Assembly: GCA_016786885.1 (NCBI GenBank)
Contig: JAEUVO010000015.1
Location: 16,925 to 80,924 of the forward strand
Direction of reading: 5' to 3'
Source: Chitinophagaceae bacterium
GTDB lineage: Bacteria > Bacteroidota > Bacteroidia > Chitinophagales > Chitinophagaceae
DNA: 64,000 nt
Shown here: piece by piece, positions 30,477 through 38,869 of the stretch
How the letters are laid out: the number at the start of each line of letters is the position of its first letter
Position numbering within the stretch: the stretch's first letter is position 1
Position numbers and translations under genes: made by a program
Notes under the pieces: generated by a model
Told to the model about the DNA's origin: nothing
Database searches by the model: none
Seen by the model: only the letters and a program-made list of their open reading frames with translations

Positions 30477-30553
30477 GCTGGCACAAAACCGGGTTGGTTA
30501 TCAATGGAAATCTGTGCCAGCAGTGTCGTATATTTAAGTGTTAGTGGCAATGC
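30477..30553. repeat. attC-like site A / left boundary of cassette-like unit 1
   Basis: Directly after selD, GCTGGCACA (30477-30485) pairs with TGTGCCAGC (30513-30521). This is followed by the core GTTAGTGGCA (30540-30549), which is the exact reverse complement of the core at 32001-32010 beyond the next gene. The layout recalls the right half of an integron attC site. The inner hairpin could alternatively be a weak selD terminator without a T tract. Confidence 0.45.
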
Positions 30554-32010
30554 AAAGACAGACCCTAAAGTATCATAGCAACCAATAATTATGACTCAAT
30601 CAGAAAGCCCACCAGCCAATAACGATGACAAAATTCTTTCGGCAGAAGAGTTAAGGGGTCTGTTACGTAATCCACCCAAAGAGTTTATTAAGGAAGAGTA
30701 TGGGAAATCTAGCATTCTCATTTCTGGTTACACATTTGAAGATGAATACCTAATATTAGACGATACCGTCACAGTAAATTTGCCACTCAAATTTGAAGGT
30801 TGCACTTTTAAGTCAGACAAATTATTTTTCATTGATGGATTGACATGTAATGAATCTTTAACTTTTGAAGGCTGTACAATATCAGACTCTATTTATTTTA
30901 GTAGTGGAACTTTTAAAAAAGAAGTCTTGCTGAAGTATGTGCATGTTAAAAAAGTTCATTTATCTCACTGCACATTTGACAAAGTCAGCATTTCTGGTTA
31001 TGATATTAATGAAGTATGGGTATCGGGGACAAAATTTGAAAGTTTACATATAGGCGAACATCTAATTGGTGACAACATAAGCCAACTCACAATCTTTGCT
31101 AAAGAAGATGAAACAGGTGATATTTTTGTTCGGGAACAGAGTTTTGATAAGATATATCTTAGTGGGACGAACAAAGGCAAAACTTTCAATTTTGCGAAAA
31201 TAAAATGCAATACAATTTCTATAACAGATTTTAAAAACGAAGGTGCATTAAATTTTTACGGAATAGAGCCGAAAGACTTAACCAATGATAAAAGGTACTT
31301 TCAAATAATTAATAGTAATTTGGACAAAGCCCAATTCTACAGGGCTTTTTTCTCCCATTATAAAGAGTTAATTATAATAGATAGTTTTATTACTGACTGC
31401 CTTTTCATAGGATGTAAATGGAGTAGCAATGTGAGAGCATTGTATGGTCCCGGCTATGGGACATTTGAAGATTCACTAAAAGCTGGACGAAAAACTACTC
31501 CAAAAGAGATAGTCGCAATTAAGGAAGCTTACAGACAATTAAAAATTTCCATGGCAAAGCATAGCGACAAAATCCAGGAACACAAATTCTATTCAGAAGA
31601 ACTAAACTTTCACAATAAAACTTTGACATGGGGAAAGCCATGGAAAAATCAATTTTGGGATAAAGTAATTCTTCTTTTGAGCAGAACATTTAGCGACTAC
31701 GGACAAAGTTTTATTAAGCCTTTATTTTGGTTATTTGCCGGGCACCTTATTTTTTTTACTATCGCTCTTTTACTGAATGCCTTTTCCCCATTACATATAT
31801 CATTCGCCAATCCTACAGAATCAGGTTTTCAAATTGCATTTCAAAAATATTTCTTTTATATGAATCCTTTAAGAAGGGTTGAAACTTCGCTAACTGGATA
31901 TTTTATTCTCCTAGACTTTGTTATGAGAATTTGGTCATCATATATGCTGTATAACATAATTAGGGCATCAAGACGGTTTATTTCTTAAAAATTAAAGCAC
32001 TGCCACTAAC
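30540..32010 (+). mobile_element. Putative gene cassette 1 (pentapeptide-like membrane protein)
   Basis: One ORF on the plus strand, starting 41 nt after the left core and ending 12 nt before the right core, is bracketed by GTTAGTGGCA and its exact complement TGCCACTAAC. Over 14 nt, 13 match. Paired ends around a single gene are the signature of integron cassettes. No integrase gene is visible in the window. Confidence 0.4.
30591..31988 (+). CDS. Pentapeptide-like repeat protein with C-terminal membrane segments
   Basis: 465 residues. From about 45 to 290 the chain is built of short beta rungs with Phe, Cys or Ile at regular spacing (LKFEGCTFKSDKLFF, LTFEGCTISDSIYF, VHLSHCTFDKVSISG), typical of a right-handed beta-helix of pentapeptide type, though degenerate. 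A helical segment (PKEIVAIKEAYRQLKISMAKHSDKIQEHKFYSEEL, about 304-338) follows. Then two to three membrane helices complete the protein, one at about 375-397 (PLFWLFAGHLIFFTIALLL). No signal peptide. The base composition looks more AT-rich than the flanking selD. It lies within a cassette-like unit, so transfer is likely. Function unknown; a membrane-tethered sensor or channel is one possibility. Confidence 0.65.
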   Translation: MTQSESPPANNDDKILSAEELRGLLRNPPKEFIKEEYGKSSILISGYTFEDEYLILDDTVTVNLPLKFEGCTFKSDKLFFIDGLTCNESLTFEGCTISDSIYFSSGTFKKEVLLKYVHVKKVHLSHCTFDKVSISGYDINEVWVSGTKFESLHIGEHLIGDNISQLTIFAKEDETGDIFVREQSFDKIYLSGTNKGKTFNFAKIKCNTISITDFKNEGALNFYGIEPKDLTNDKRYFQIINSNLDKAQFYRAFFSHYKELIIIDSFITDCLFIGCKWSSNVRALYGPGYGTFEDSLKAGRKTTPKEIVAIKEAYRQLKISMAKHSDKIQEHKFYSEELNFHNKTLTWGKPWKNQFWDKVILLLSRTFSDYGQSFIKPLFWLFAGHLIFFTIALLLNAFSPLHISFANPTESGFQIAFQKYFFYMNPLRRVETSLTGYFILLDFVMRIWSSYMLYNIIRASRRFIS

Positions 32011-32185
32011 ATTGGGTTTGCTGCTATGCTGGCAGACGAATAAATCCTCATCTTTTTGTTCGCTATCAGCTGCGGTTCTGGCTCGACGTTCAATGTTCAG
32101 CTTTTGTTGTTAACTTCAACTTCAGTTTTTCAATCAGCAGCGGTTCCGGGCTGGACGAATATAAATTCCAGCACAGCAGCAAGCC
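32001..32185. repeat. attC-like site B with an internal duplicated block
   Basis: Begins with the core TGCCACTAAC (32001-32010) and then TTGGGTTTGCTGC. Inside, a block of about 20 nt occurs twice: ATCAGCTGCGGTTCTGGCT near 32065 and ATCAGCAGCGGTTCCGGGCT near 32133. It ends in CAGCAGCAAGCC (to about 32184), which matches the right end of site C except for the lost GTT. No gene is seen in this 256-nt gap. Confidence 0.45.
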
Positions 32186-32244
32186 CTGCTCGTTGTTTGT
32201 AATATCAGGGAAGGCTATAACATCAACAAAGGCAGTATGAATAG

Positions 32245-33387
32245 TTATTTTTGACCCGGGCTTCTATATTCTTCCTCTGTTACCGGCTGCAACCAAACGG
32301 TTGGACCATTTTGATTATTCGTGATTGCAATTTGTATTAATTGCTCTTTTTTGCTTGCCCCGTGCCAGTGAGGAATATTTGGCGGGCATTTAATTGATTC
32401 TCCTTTTTTGATTATTCTCTTTGGGCTGCCCTGCTCCTGGTAATAACCTGTTCCATCAACGATTACTAAAATTTGTCCGCCGGGGTGACGATGCCAGTTG
32501 CTTCTTGCACCCGGTTCAAAAGTTACACAACCAACCATTGTTGGATTTAAACTATCGGGCATTATCATTTGATACAGGTATGCATTGCCGATAAAATTAT
32601 TGTTTGTTATTTTTTCGCCTCTTGGAAAGATTAAATTATCAGGCAGCATAATGGAATTATAAGGTTTATCATCAAGCAAAGACTGAAGTACCTCACGGGC
32701 AATAATACCCCTTTGTGTATTGACATTAGTTTCAACGATTGTTACAAGTTCTGATAATTGAGATGACGTTAACCCATTGTATATACCTACTGCATAGTGT
32801 GAGCGCAACTGGGATTCTACTCCTTCCATTGCCGCTAATGCAGCAATAGTGACGATTTCACGGGTTTTCCAATCAAGATTATCCCTGCTGAAAATAGCGC
32901 CAAATAAATGTTCCTTTAGAAACTGGTCGATGGCGGGAGCAAACTCAAAAATGCCCCCCTCAAATGTTCTTCCCGTAAGTTTTGTTTGATTTTCTGTTCC
33001 TGCCTGGAGCATGTTTTTTCCGGGAGGGTAAGGGAATGGCTCTCTCCCAGCTGAATCGTTGATACCCCTTTTTTTCCTTTCTTCTAATACTGCCATCAGG
33101 TTGCCCAATGCATTAAGGCTTCGTGGAAAACCAGTATAGGCATATAACTGCACCAGCATTTCTTTAATTTCATTTATAGTTAAACCTGCATCAAGCCCTT
33201 CGTTCAATGCCGATTTCAATTGTATCAAACCACCTTTTGCTGCAAATGATGAAATGATGATAATACTTTTTTCTTTTTCACTTAAGCTTGCAGAATCCGT
33301 TGCCATATCTTGTGCATGGATGCGGTTTGCAAAGAGTGAAATGCAAAGTATCAATACCATTAAACCGGCCGGTTTTATTTTTTTCAT
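32245..33387 (-). CDS. Exported carboxymuconolactone decarboxylase-like protein fused to a cupin
   Basis: 380 residues. Signal peptide at 1-25 (MVLILCISLFANRIHA). Two carboxymuconolactone decarboxylase/AhpD-like repeats (about 40-110 and 150-230) share the EI..L..Y...P/A layout, but the AhpD CxxC pair is absent. The third part is a cupin (about 275-350) with metal-binding histidines in SNWHRHPGGQ and PNIPHWHG. Similar CMD-cupin fusions occur in Bacteroidota; the reaction is not established. Last gene of the three-gene cluster controlled, I infer, by the divergent AraC regulator. Confidence 0.8.
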   Translation of the reverse strand: MKKIKPAGLMVLILCISLFANRIHAQDMATDSASLSEKEKSIIIISSFAAKGGLIQLKSALNEGLDAGLTINEIKEMLVQLYAYTGFPRSLNALGNLMAVLEERKKRGINDSAGREPFPYPPGKNMLQAGTENQTKLTGRTFEGGIFEFAPAIDQFLKEHLFGAIFSRDNLDWKTREIVTIAALAAMEGVESQLRSHYAVGIYNGLTSSQLSELVTIVETNVNTQRGIIAREVLQSLLDDKPYNSIMLPDNLIFPRGEKITNNNFIGNAYLYQMIMPDSLNPTMVGCVTFEPGARSNWHRHPGGQILVIVDGTGYYQEQGSPKRIIKKGESIKCPPNIPHWHGASKKEQLIQIAITNNQNGPTVWLQPVTEEEYRSPGQK

Positions 33388-33413
33388 CTTTTGCGTTTTT
33401 GATAGGAAAAATT

Positions 33414-34850
33414 TTATTTATCCAATCCTTTTCCCTTTAACCACTTTGTTACCAAATCAGCTATTTCACCATTGTTTAAATCAGACATTACAAAATGTGT
33501 ATTGCCCTTTATGCCAATTTCAGGTAAGTAAACTATGGTGGCATCTCCGCCATGTGCATTTACCACTTTAGCCCATTGCCTTGCTGTGGCTAATACAGTA
33601 CGCCAAAAATTCAGGGAAGCTGCGTTTGTTTCTTCAGCAGGAATATAGTCTCCAAAATAAACAACAATGGGAATTTTTGTCAGCTTCTTAAACTCTTCCA
33701 ACGGCACTCCATTTCCGCCACGGTTATCTGCCGGTGTTTCCCCTTCAGGAAAAACAAAGCCGCCGGGCTCAATGGCAACAACTGCTTTTACATGATTATT
33801 TTTTATAGCCGTTTTCCAACCGGGTGTACCACCTGCGGAATGTGTAAATAAAATGCCGTCACCTGATTTATCAAACACGGCACTCATTGCATTCACAATT
33901 GTTGTTTCATCAACAGCGCCTGTATTAGGTGTCATCATGCGGAAAAACCTATCTAACGATACACTGTCTTTTGGAAACTGCACCCCTTCATTAAAATTTG
34001 GATACAGCCCAATGCGAAATTGTGTAAACCAGGTTTGGTCATCGGGTGTTGCAGTTATTTGGCCGGGTTTTGTGGTTTGCCCTGCGGCACCACGGCCGGG
34101 CTGGTCAACCAAATAAGTGCCATAACCTTTGCGTAAAAAAATATCAGCAAAACCTTCTCTGCTATCAGCCGTGGTTTGCCAGCTGCGGCGGGTTTGCCCA
34201 TATCCATGTAAAAACACCATTGCATTGCGTTTGGGGTTTGCAGGAATTTGATAAAACACATCAGCATGGTCGCCATGCCTTGTTTGCCCGCCCTGCTGCA
34301 CATTCCATGGTTTTAATGCATCAAACACACCATCACTTTTAACAACTATGCCACCTGCAGAAAAAGCACCCTGCTTTTGAATTTGTAAATTACTGCTTGC
34401 AGGTGCTATTGTTGTTGCCATTTTAACCGGCCTTAGCAAACGGGAAAAAGTAAGCGAACCCATTTTCCATTTGCCTTTTTCTTTAACGTAAACTTCAGTT
34501 ACCATAAAGGGATTCACCACTTCATTTCCGCCAACAACAGCTACTAAGTCAATATCATTTAAAAGAATAGCTGTGTTACCAACAATATTTACTGTTGCTG
34601 TATAAACTTCCGCTTTCTTATACCAGATGTTACCACTTTTAATAACATCTATCTCCTGTTTTTTCCCCCAACTGCCGCCCATGTGCACAAACATTGACTT
34701 TTCATGAAAAAGCGGATTTAAAGAATCCACATTTTTATCTGCCATCCATTGCCATTTTTGTTTGGAGAGGCTGGTGATTTGTTGTTCATCTTTTTGTGCA
34801 TGTACTCCCTGCATTACAAAAAGCAATAGTGCAGTACTTAGTATTTTCAT
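33414..34850 (-). CDS. Exported SnoaL/NTF2-like domain fused to an alpha/beta hydrolase
   Basis: 478 residues. Signal peptide at 1-18. Residues about 22-140 form a DUF4440/SnoaL-like domain (SLSKQKWQWMADKNVDSLNPLFHEKSMFVHMGG ... EKGKWKMGSLTFSRL). The alpha/beta hydrolase occupies about 195-475: VFLHGYGQTRRSW supplies the oxyanion side, LVDQPGRG follows, and the nucleophile elbow FTHSAGGTPGW places Ser338. A late KGNTHFVMSD gives the catalytic His. Substrate unknown. It is 26 nt upstream of the CMD-cupin gene on the same strand. Confidence 0.78.
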   Translation of the reverse strand: MKILSTALLLFVMQGVHAQKDEQQITSLSKQKWQWMADKNVDSLNPLFHEKSMFVHMGGSWGKKQEIDVIKSGNIWYKKAEVYTATVNIVGNTAILLNDIDLVAVVGGNEVVNPFMVTEVYVKEKGKWKMGSLTFSRLLRPVKMATTIAPASSNLQIQKQGAFSAGGIVVKSDGVFDALKPWNVQQGGQTRHGDHADVFYQIPANPKRNAMVFLHGYGQTRRSWQTTADSREGFADIFLRKGYGTYLVDQPGRGAAGQTTKPGQITATPDDQTWFTQFRIGLYPNFNEGVQFPKDSVSLDRFFRMMTPNTGAVDETTIVNAMSAVFDKSGDGILFTHSAGGTPGWKTAIKNNHVKAVVAIEPGGFVFPEGETPADNRGGNGVPLEEFKKLTKIPIVVYFGDYIPAEETNAASLNFWRTVLATARQWAKVVNAHGGDATIVYLPEIGIKGNTHFVMSDLNNGEIADLVTKWLKGKGLDK

Positions 34851-34879
34851 ATAGCTGTTATTTGGTCGTTGTGTAATTT

Positions 34880-35644
34880 TTATTTTGCAATAAATTTTCG
34901 GTTGAAAGAATAAATAAGGCTGAAGCTGTTTATAAAATCCCCGCTCAAAATATTACCGCTTATTCTTTTATTAACAAGATACGAAAGGGATAACGGGAAA
35001 TTATTTTTAGCCAGTGCCACCAGTCCGGTGGTATAATAACCTTCTCTGCCATCCTGGAATAAATAAAATACCTGTGGGTTAAACCGCAAGTGAACTTTTT
35101 TGTTGATTGCCAGGTGAGAAAAATTAGCGTTTAGTGTAAGGAAGTGATTGTTTTTTGTAGTGCCATTATCCAACCCTCTTGAGTAAAGATAATAAACACC
35201 AGCACTTATATTTTTGGTGAAAAAATAATTGGGTGCCAGCTCCGCTGCCAAATAACGCCTTGCAATACTGTTTTTTGAAGGAATGTTATTTATAGATATT
35301 TCAGTATTTCTAAAATTCATTCCGAGATGGGCACCGGTGTGTAAGCGGAATTTTGTTTGGGTAACTAATTTATACCTTGCCCAAAAAAGCATCGTCCAGG
35401 GTTTCCCATCTAATCCAAAACGTATGTCGGGATCAAAGGAAAAACGTTCACCACCAAGAGACATAATGAATAATACGGCTGGCTTTTCTAACGAGAAGTT
35501 GGGTATTAATGCAATGCCATTATTGGTAATACTGGCTGTACCTGAAAAATGTTTGATGGGTTTAGCACTGTCGGCTACTTGTGAAAAAGAATGCAGCCCC
35601 TTGCATAGGAGTAAAACAGCCAGCAACCAGTAATAGATTCTCAT
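34880..35644 (-). CDS. Outer-membrane beta-barrel-like protein of unknown function
   Basis: 254 residues. Signal peptide at 1-22 (LLAVLLLCKGLHSFSQ). The mature chain alternates aromatic/hydrophobic strands with short polar turns (TKFRLHTGAHLGMNFRNTEI, ISAGVYYLYSRGLDNG, FPLSLSYLVNKRISG) and ends in an aromatic/basic strand, consistent with a barrel of about ten to twelve strands. No specific family recognised. First gene of the three-gene minus-strand cluster; it may bring the hydrolase substrate through the outer membrane (inference). Confidence 0.6.
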   Translation of the reverse strand: MRIYYWLLAVLLLCKGLHSFSQVADSAKPIKHFSGTASITNNGIALIPNFSLEKPAVLFIMSLGGERFSFDPDIRFGLDGKPWTMLFWARYKLVTQTKFRLHTGAHLGMNFRNTEISINNIPSKNSIARRYLAAELAPNYFFTKNISAGVYYLYSRGLDNGTTKNNHFLTLNANFSHLAINKKVHLRFNPQVFYLFQDGREGYYTTGLVALAKNNFPLSLSYLVNKRISGNILSGDFINSFSLIYSFNRKFIAK

Positions 35645-35740
35645 TGTTTTGTTTGTTACACAAAGGTGGGGTTAATAAACGGGCCGCAGGGTATACCATT
35701 TACTGGTTTACTTACCAAGATTACTGTTTTGCCGGCGGGA

Positions 35741-35773
35741 GTTGTGTAATAGATATGTAAAGCTGTAGCTTTG
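35741..35773 (+). promoter_or_regulatory. Candidate promoter of the AraC-type gene
   Basis: TAGCTTTG (35766-35773) matches TAnnTTTG. GTTG at 35741-35744 lies 21 nt upstream and matches three of four TTTG positions. The start codon at 35795 would follow a leader of about 15 nt. Confidence 0.4.
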
Positions 35774-35794
35774 ATATTGATAAAACAGTTTGTT

Positions 35795-36691
35795 ATGAAT
35801 GAAATGCGAAGGTTTGAAACTATTAATGATTACAATGTTTTTAATAACAATGAAACGCTACACCCATTAGTAAGTGTGGTTGATTTATCTAAAGCGGCCC
35901 CACGGCAGATGTGCAGTATGTATTTTGGATTTTACACTGTGTTTTTAAAAGAAGTAAAGTGTGGTGATTTGCGCTACGGAAAAAATACTTACGATTACCA
36001 GGAGGGCACTTTGGTATTTATTGGCCCCGGCCAGGTGGTTACTGTTGAAAATGCCGGAGAAATGTATCAGCCAAAAGGCTATGCGCTGGTATTTCACTCC
36101 GATATTGTTCATGGCACTAACCTGGGGCGGCATATTAATGATTACTCCTTCTTTGGCTATCAGTCAAACGAGGCATTGCATCTGTCAGAAAGAGAAAGGA
36201 AAATGGTGCTGGATAGTTTTTCGAAAATAGCGTATGAGCTGGAGCATGCAATTGATAAACATAGTAAAAGATTAATTGTATCTAATATTGAAATATTGTT
36301 AAACTACTGCATTCGTTTTTACGACCGCCAGTTTATAACAAGGGATAACGTTAATAAAGGTATTTTAGAAAAATTTGAAGAAGTGCTGAATAATTATTTT
36401 TTATCGGATAAACCTCAAACTATTGGGCTGCCTTCTGTTGCTTACTGCGCTGCTGCATTGAATTTATCAGCCAACTACTTTGGCGATTTAATAAAAAAAG
36501 AAACCGGCACTTCTGCACAGGAGTTTATTCAATCTAAAGTAATTGATGTGGCTAAAGAAAGAATTTTTGATATTAATAAATCCATCAGCGAAGTAGCCTA
36601 CGGATTAGGCTTTAAATATCCTCAGCATTTTACAAGGTTATTTAAGCAAAAGGTTGGGCAATCGCCCAATGAGTACAGAAGCCTTAATTAG
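35795..36691 (+). CDS. AraC-family transcriptional regulator
   Basis: 298 residues from the ATG at 35795; a TTG eight codons upstream lies inside the likely promoter and is rejected. The N-terminal half (about 20-150) is a cupin-like sensor domain. The C-terminal half (about 195-298) holds two helix-turn-helix motifs, the second with ISEVAYGLGFKYPQHFTRLFKQKVGQSPNEYR, the classic AraC signature. It is divergent from the three-gene cluster with OM barrel, hydrolase and CMD-cupin, which is the natural regulatory target. Inducer unknown. Confidence 0.9.
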   Translation: MNEMRRFETINDYNVFNNNETLHPLVSVVDLSKAAPRQMCSMYFGFYTVFLKEVKCGDLRYGKNTYDYQEGTLVFIGPGQVVTVENAGEMYQPKGYALVFHSDIVHGTNLGRHINDYSFFGYQSNEALHLSERERKMVLDSFSKIAYELEHAIDKHSKRLIVSNIEILLNYCIRFYDRQFITRDNVNKGILEKFEEVLNNYFLSDKPQTIGLPSVAYCAAALNLSANYFGDLIKKETGTSAQEFIQSKVIDVAKERIFDINKSISEVAYGLGFKYPQHFTRLFKQKVGQSPNEYRSLN

Positions 36692-36820
36692 ATAATCTAT
36701 TGGGATATATTTATTGTTCTGAACAAGAAAATTAAATTTATACTATAAGCAAGGGTGTCGCCCATTTACAAGTGATATCAAATGCTCCCCTGCAAAAACG
36801 AAAGGTAATCATACACGGGG

Positions 36821-36945
36821 GTTGCTAAATACAGGCCGATGGAGGCTTTGTTTCATCTTTTGTAACTTACATCGGCTGCGGTTACAGGCTGAATATTTTC
36901 CAAATTCCCGGCCGAAAGCAAAGTCCTGACGTTAGCAGCAAGCCG
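36821..36945. repeat. attC-like site C / left boundary of cassette-like unit 2
   Basis: Starts near GTTGCTAAAT (36821), with GGAGGCTTTG (36841-36850) facing CAAAGTCC (36919-36926). It carries a third copy of the ATCGGCTGCGGTTACAGGCT block (36871-36890) and ends in GTTAGCAGC (36931-36939) followed by AAGCCG. The 269-nt gap after the AraC gene holds no ORF of note. Confidence 0.45.
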
Positions 36946-36960
36946 CCAGGCCGATTCTAA

Positions 36961-37458
36961 ATGAAGAACATTTTAACCAGAACTAAAATGAAAAGAAGTT
37001 TAGTTATAGCAAATAGACTTCGAGAAGTACTTCTCAACGGACATTGGATTGCAAACACGAATTATAAAGAACAATTATCAAATGTAAATTGGGAACAAGC
37101 GACTCAAAAAGTAGACAACTTAAACACTATTGCTGCTTTGACCTTCCATATAAATTATTATTTGGGAGGATTGTTGCAGGTATTTAATGGTGGAAGACTT
37201 GAAATTAGTGATAAATATAGTTTTGATCTTCCTCAAATTCACTCTGAAGCGGATTGGAATAAATTAGTTAACGAATTTTTGAACAATTCTGAAACATTTA
37301 CAAGTCAAGTGGAGAATTTTTCAGATGATATGCTTGACAGACCTTTTGTAAATGAAAAATATGGAACTTACCTGCGAAATATTGAAGGAGTTATCGAGCA
37401 CAGCTATTATCATTTAGGACAAATTTCATTGATAAAGAAAATGATAAGCCATAAATAG
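36961..37458 (+). CDS. DinB-family (four-helix bundle) protein
   Basis: 165 residues; an internal ATG at 36988 (MKRSLVIANRLREVLLNGHW) is an equally good start and may be the true one. The DinB-like fold is shown by three histidines at the expected places: ALTFHINYYLGG in helix 2 and EGVIEHSYYHLGQISLIKKM near the C-terminus, which together would bind a metal. Some DinB-like proteins are thiol-dependent transferases, but most are uncharacterised. No signal peptide. It is the only gene in cassette-like unit 2. Confidence 0.75.
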   Translation: MKNILTRTKMKRSLVIANRLREVLLNGHWIANTNYKEQLSNVNWEQATQKVDNLNTIAALTFHINYYLGGLLQVFNGGRLEISDKYSFDLPQIHSEADWNKLVNEFLNNSETFTSQVENFSDDMLDRPFVNEKYGTYLRNIEGVIEHSYYHLGQISLIKKMISHK

Positions 37459-37460
37459 CC

Positions 37461-37540
37461 GGCTGCTAACAAAGCACTGCCGCAACCCGGGCTGATTTTC
37501 TCCATAGATATATTTGTGTTTCGTAGGAACGTTGGTGCTA
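37461..37540. repeat. attC-like site D
   Basis: GGCTGCTAAC (37461-37470) directly follows the DinB-like gene. About 60 nt later AACGTTGGTGCTAAAAGCC resembles the GACGTTAGCAGCAAGCC end of site C. Total length of about 80 nt is within the range known for attC sites. Confidence 0.4.
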
Positions 37541-37571
37541 AAAGCCCCGCCCTTCATCAGGCCGTTAATCG

Positions 37572-38489
37572 TTATTTTTTCTCCAGAAAAATCTCCGCCA
37601 TCATACATCGTACACTGCCGCCTTCTACCTGTTCAATCGTAGGCACAGCAACAGGCAAAAGTTTAGCATAGGTTTCCAGTATTTCCTTCTGTTCCCTGCG
37701 CAGTGAGTTAAATGCGTTTTGACTAAGCACCAAAACGTTTTCGCCATTTTTATTTTTCACTTCCAGCATATTGCCTGCAAATGCATGCATTTGTTCCCGG
37801 GTAATGGGAATAATAGTAAAGCCGGTTGACTCCAGCAGCTGCCGCACGGCTATCAGCTCCCATTCTTCTTCTATAGCTTCTTCGCAGAGTACACAAAATG
37901 CTGAGCCCAGTGCCATCATCACATTGGTATGATAAACAGGCTGTCCGTTTTTATCCGTGGCCAGGAACACAATGGCCTGGTAGTTATTGGTGGCGGCATA
38001 TTTTTCCAGTACCGAGAGGTTAGTTCTTTCCGATACAGCGGCATAGATCATCTTGTTGTCGTGGTCGATGACCATACTGCCCGTACCTTCCAGGAAACGT
38101 CCCTCTGCTTCGTATTCGCTCCAGTCCTGCACATCTTTTACTACAAAATGGCGGGCAAGCTGCTGCAGTATATCATCTCTTTTCTCCGCTCTTCTGTTTG
38201 GTGCATACATAGGAAATACGGATACCGTTCCGTTAGGCGAAGTGCTGAGCCAGTTATTCGGAAAAAGAGCATCGGGCTTGGGTGGTTCTTTTGTGTCATC
38301 AATTACCAGTACATCAACCTCTTCATTCCGGAGCAGCTGCACCATATTATCAAATTCTGCCAGCGCTTTTTGCTGCAACACTTCTTTGCCGATGCCGGGA
38401 TTGGTTTGAAAATAATTATTTGCCGCCGTTTCTTCATTAAAACCAAAGGCCGCAGGGCGAACCATTAATATAGTAGTAGCGAGTGGCAA
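37572..38489 (-). CDS. ctlX: Amidinotransferase/arginine-deiminase-like protein, CtlX type
   Basis: 305 residues. Conserved blocks: ILMVRPAAFGFN (7-18), PDALFPNNWLSTSPNGT, GRFLEGTGSMVIDH, PVYHTNVMMALG and the catalytic-cysteine region GGSVRCMMAE near the end. The family is a pentein-fold hydrolase/amidinotransferase group linked to citrulline or arginine use. The start is a TTG at 38489; the next ATG (38465) would remove the conserved TTILM opening. The TTG is three codons after the in-frame TAG of the upstream lipoprotein gene, so translation may be coupled. Confidence 0.85.
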   Translation of the reverse strand: MPLATTILMVRPAAFGFNEETAANNYFQTNPGIGKEVLQQKALAEFDNMVQLLRNEEVDVLVIDDTKEPPKPDALFPNNWLSTSPNGTVSVFPMYAPNRRAEKRDDILQQLARHFVVKDVQDWSEYEAEGRFLEGTGSMVIDHDNKMIYAAVSERTNLSVLEKYAATNNYQAIVFLATDKNGQPVYHTNVMMALGSAFCVLCEEAIEEEWELIAVRQLLESTGFTIIPITREQMHAFAGNMLEVKNKNGENVLVLSQNAFNSLRREQKEILETYAKLLPVAVPTIEQVEGGSVRCMMAEIFLEKK

Positions 38490-38498
38490 CGGGTCTTG

Positions 38499-38861
38499 CT
38501 AATATTTTTCCAGTCGTATGATCCTGATATCAGGATTACAACTGCCTGAAGTGATTGTTTGGATAATATATTTATATACTTTCCCTTCGGCGATGCTGTC
38601 ATTTTCTATTTGTGTTTTTTCGATGTAGCGGTTGTTAAGCCGGTTAAAACTCACTGTATCTTTTTTACCTGCCGATTGCAATCCGGCTTCAATTTCAAAT
38701 AATGCATCATAAACAAGACTGTCATTGGTTTCCAGCTTAATAAGCCTTGCGGGATGAGTATCTTCTTTATAGGTGCAGGGACCACCATCCACATTACCGG
38801 TTGTATTATTGCAGGCAAGCTGCAGCAACATTATTAAAAGCAACAGGGAAATGTTTTTCAT
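38499..38861 (-). CDS. Small lipoprotein of unknown function
   Basis: 120 residues. A lipobox (MLLQLACNN) places the lipid-bearing cysteine at residue 17. The mature 100 residues are soluble, with two more cysteines (GPCTYKED and GSCNPD) that could form a disulfide. No family recognised. It lies between the pterin dehydratase and ctlX on the same strand with gaps of 8-9 nt, so it is part of their transcript. Confidence 0.7.
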   Translation of the reverse strand: MKNISLLLLIMLLQLACNNTTGNVDGGPCTYKEDTHPARLIKLETNDSLVYDALFEIEAGLQSAGKKDTVSFNRLNNRYIEKTQIENDSIAEGKVYKYIIQTITSGSCNPDIRIIRLEKY

Positions 38862-38869
38862 TATGCCAG

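Larger units (their letters stand above)
36931..37540 (+). mobile_element. Putative gene cassette 2 (DinB-like protein)
   Basis: A single plus-strand ORF lies between GTTAGCAGC (36931-36939) and its exact complement GCTGCTAAC (37462-37470), with 21 nt before the ATG and almost no space after the stop. A further GTTGGTGC at 37531 could close the attC-like site. The geometry matches cassette 1 although the core sequence differs, as expected if each cassette carries its own matched pair. Confidence 0.4.
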
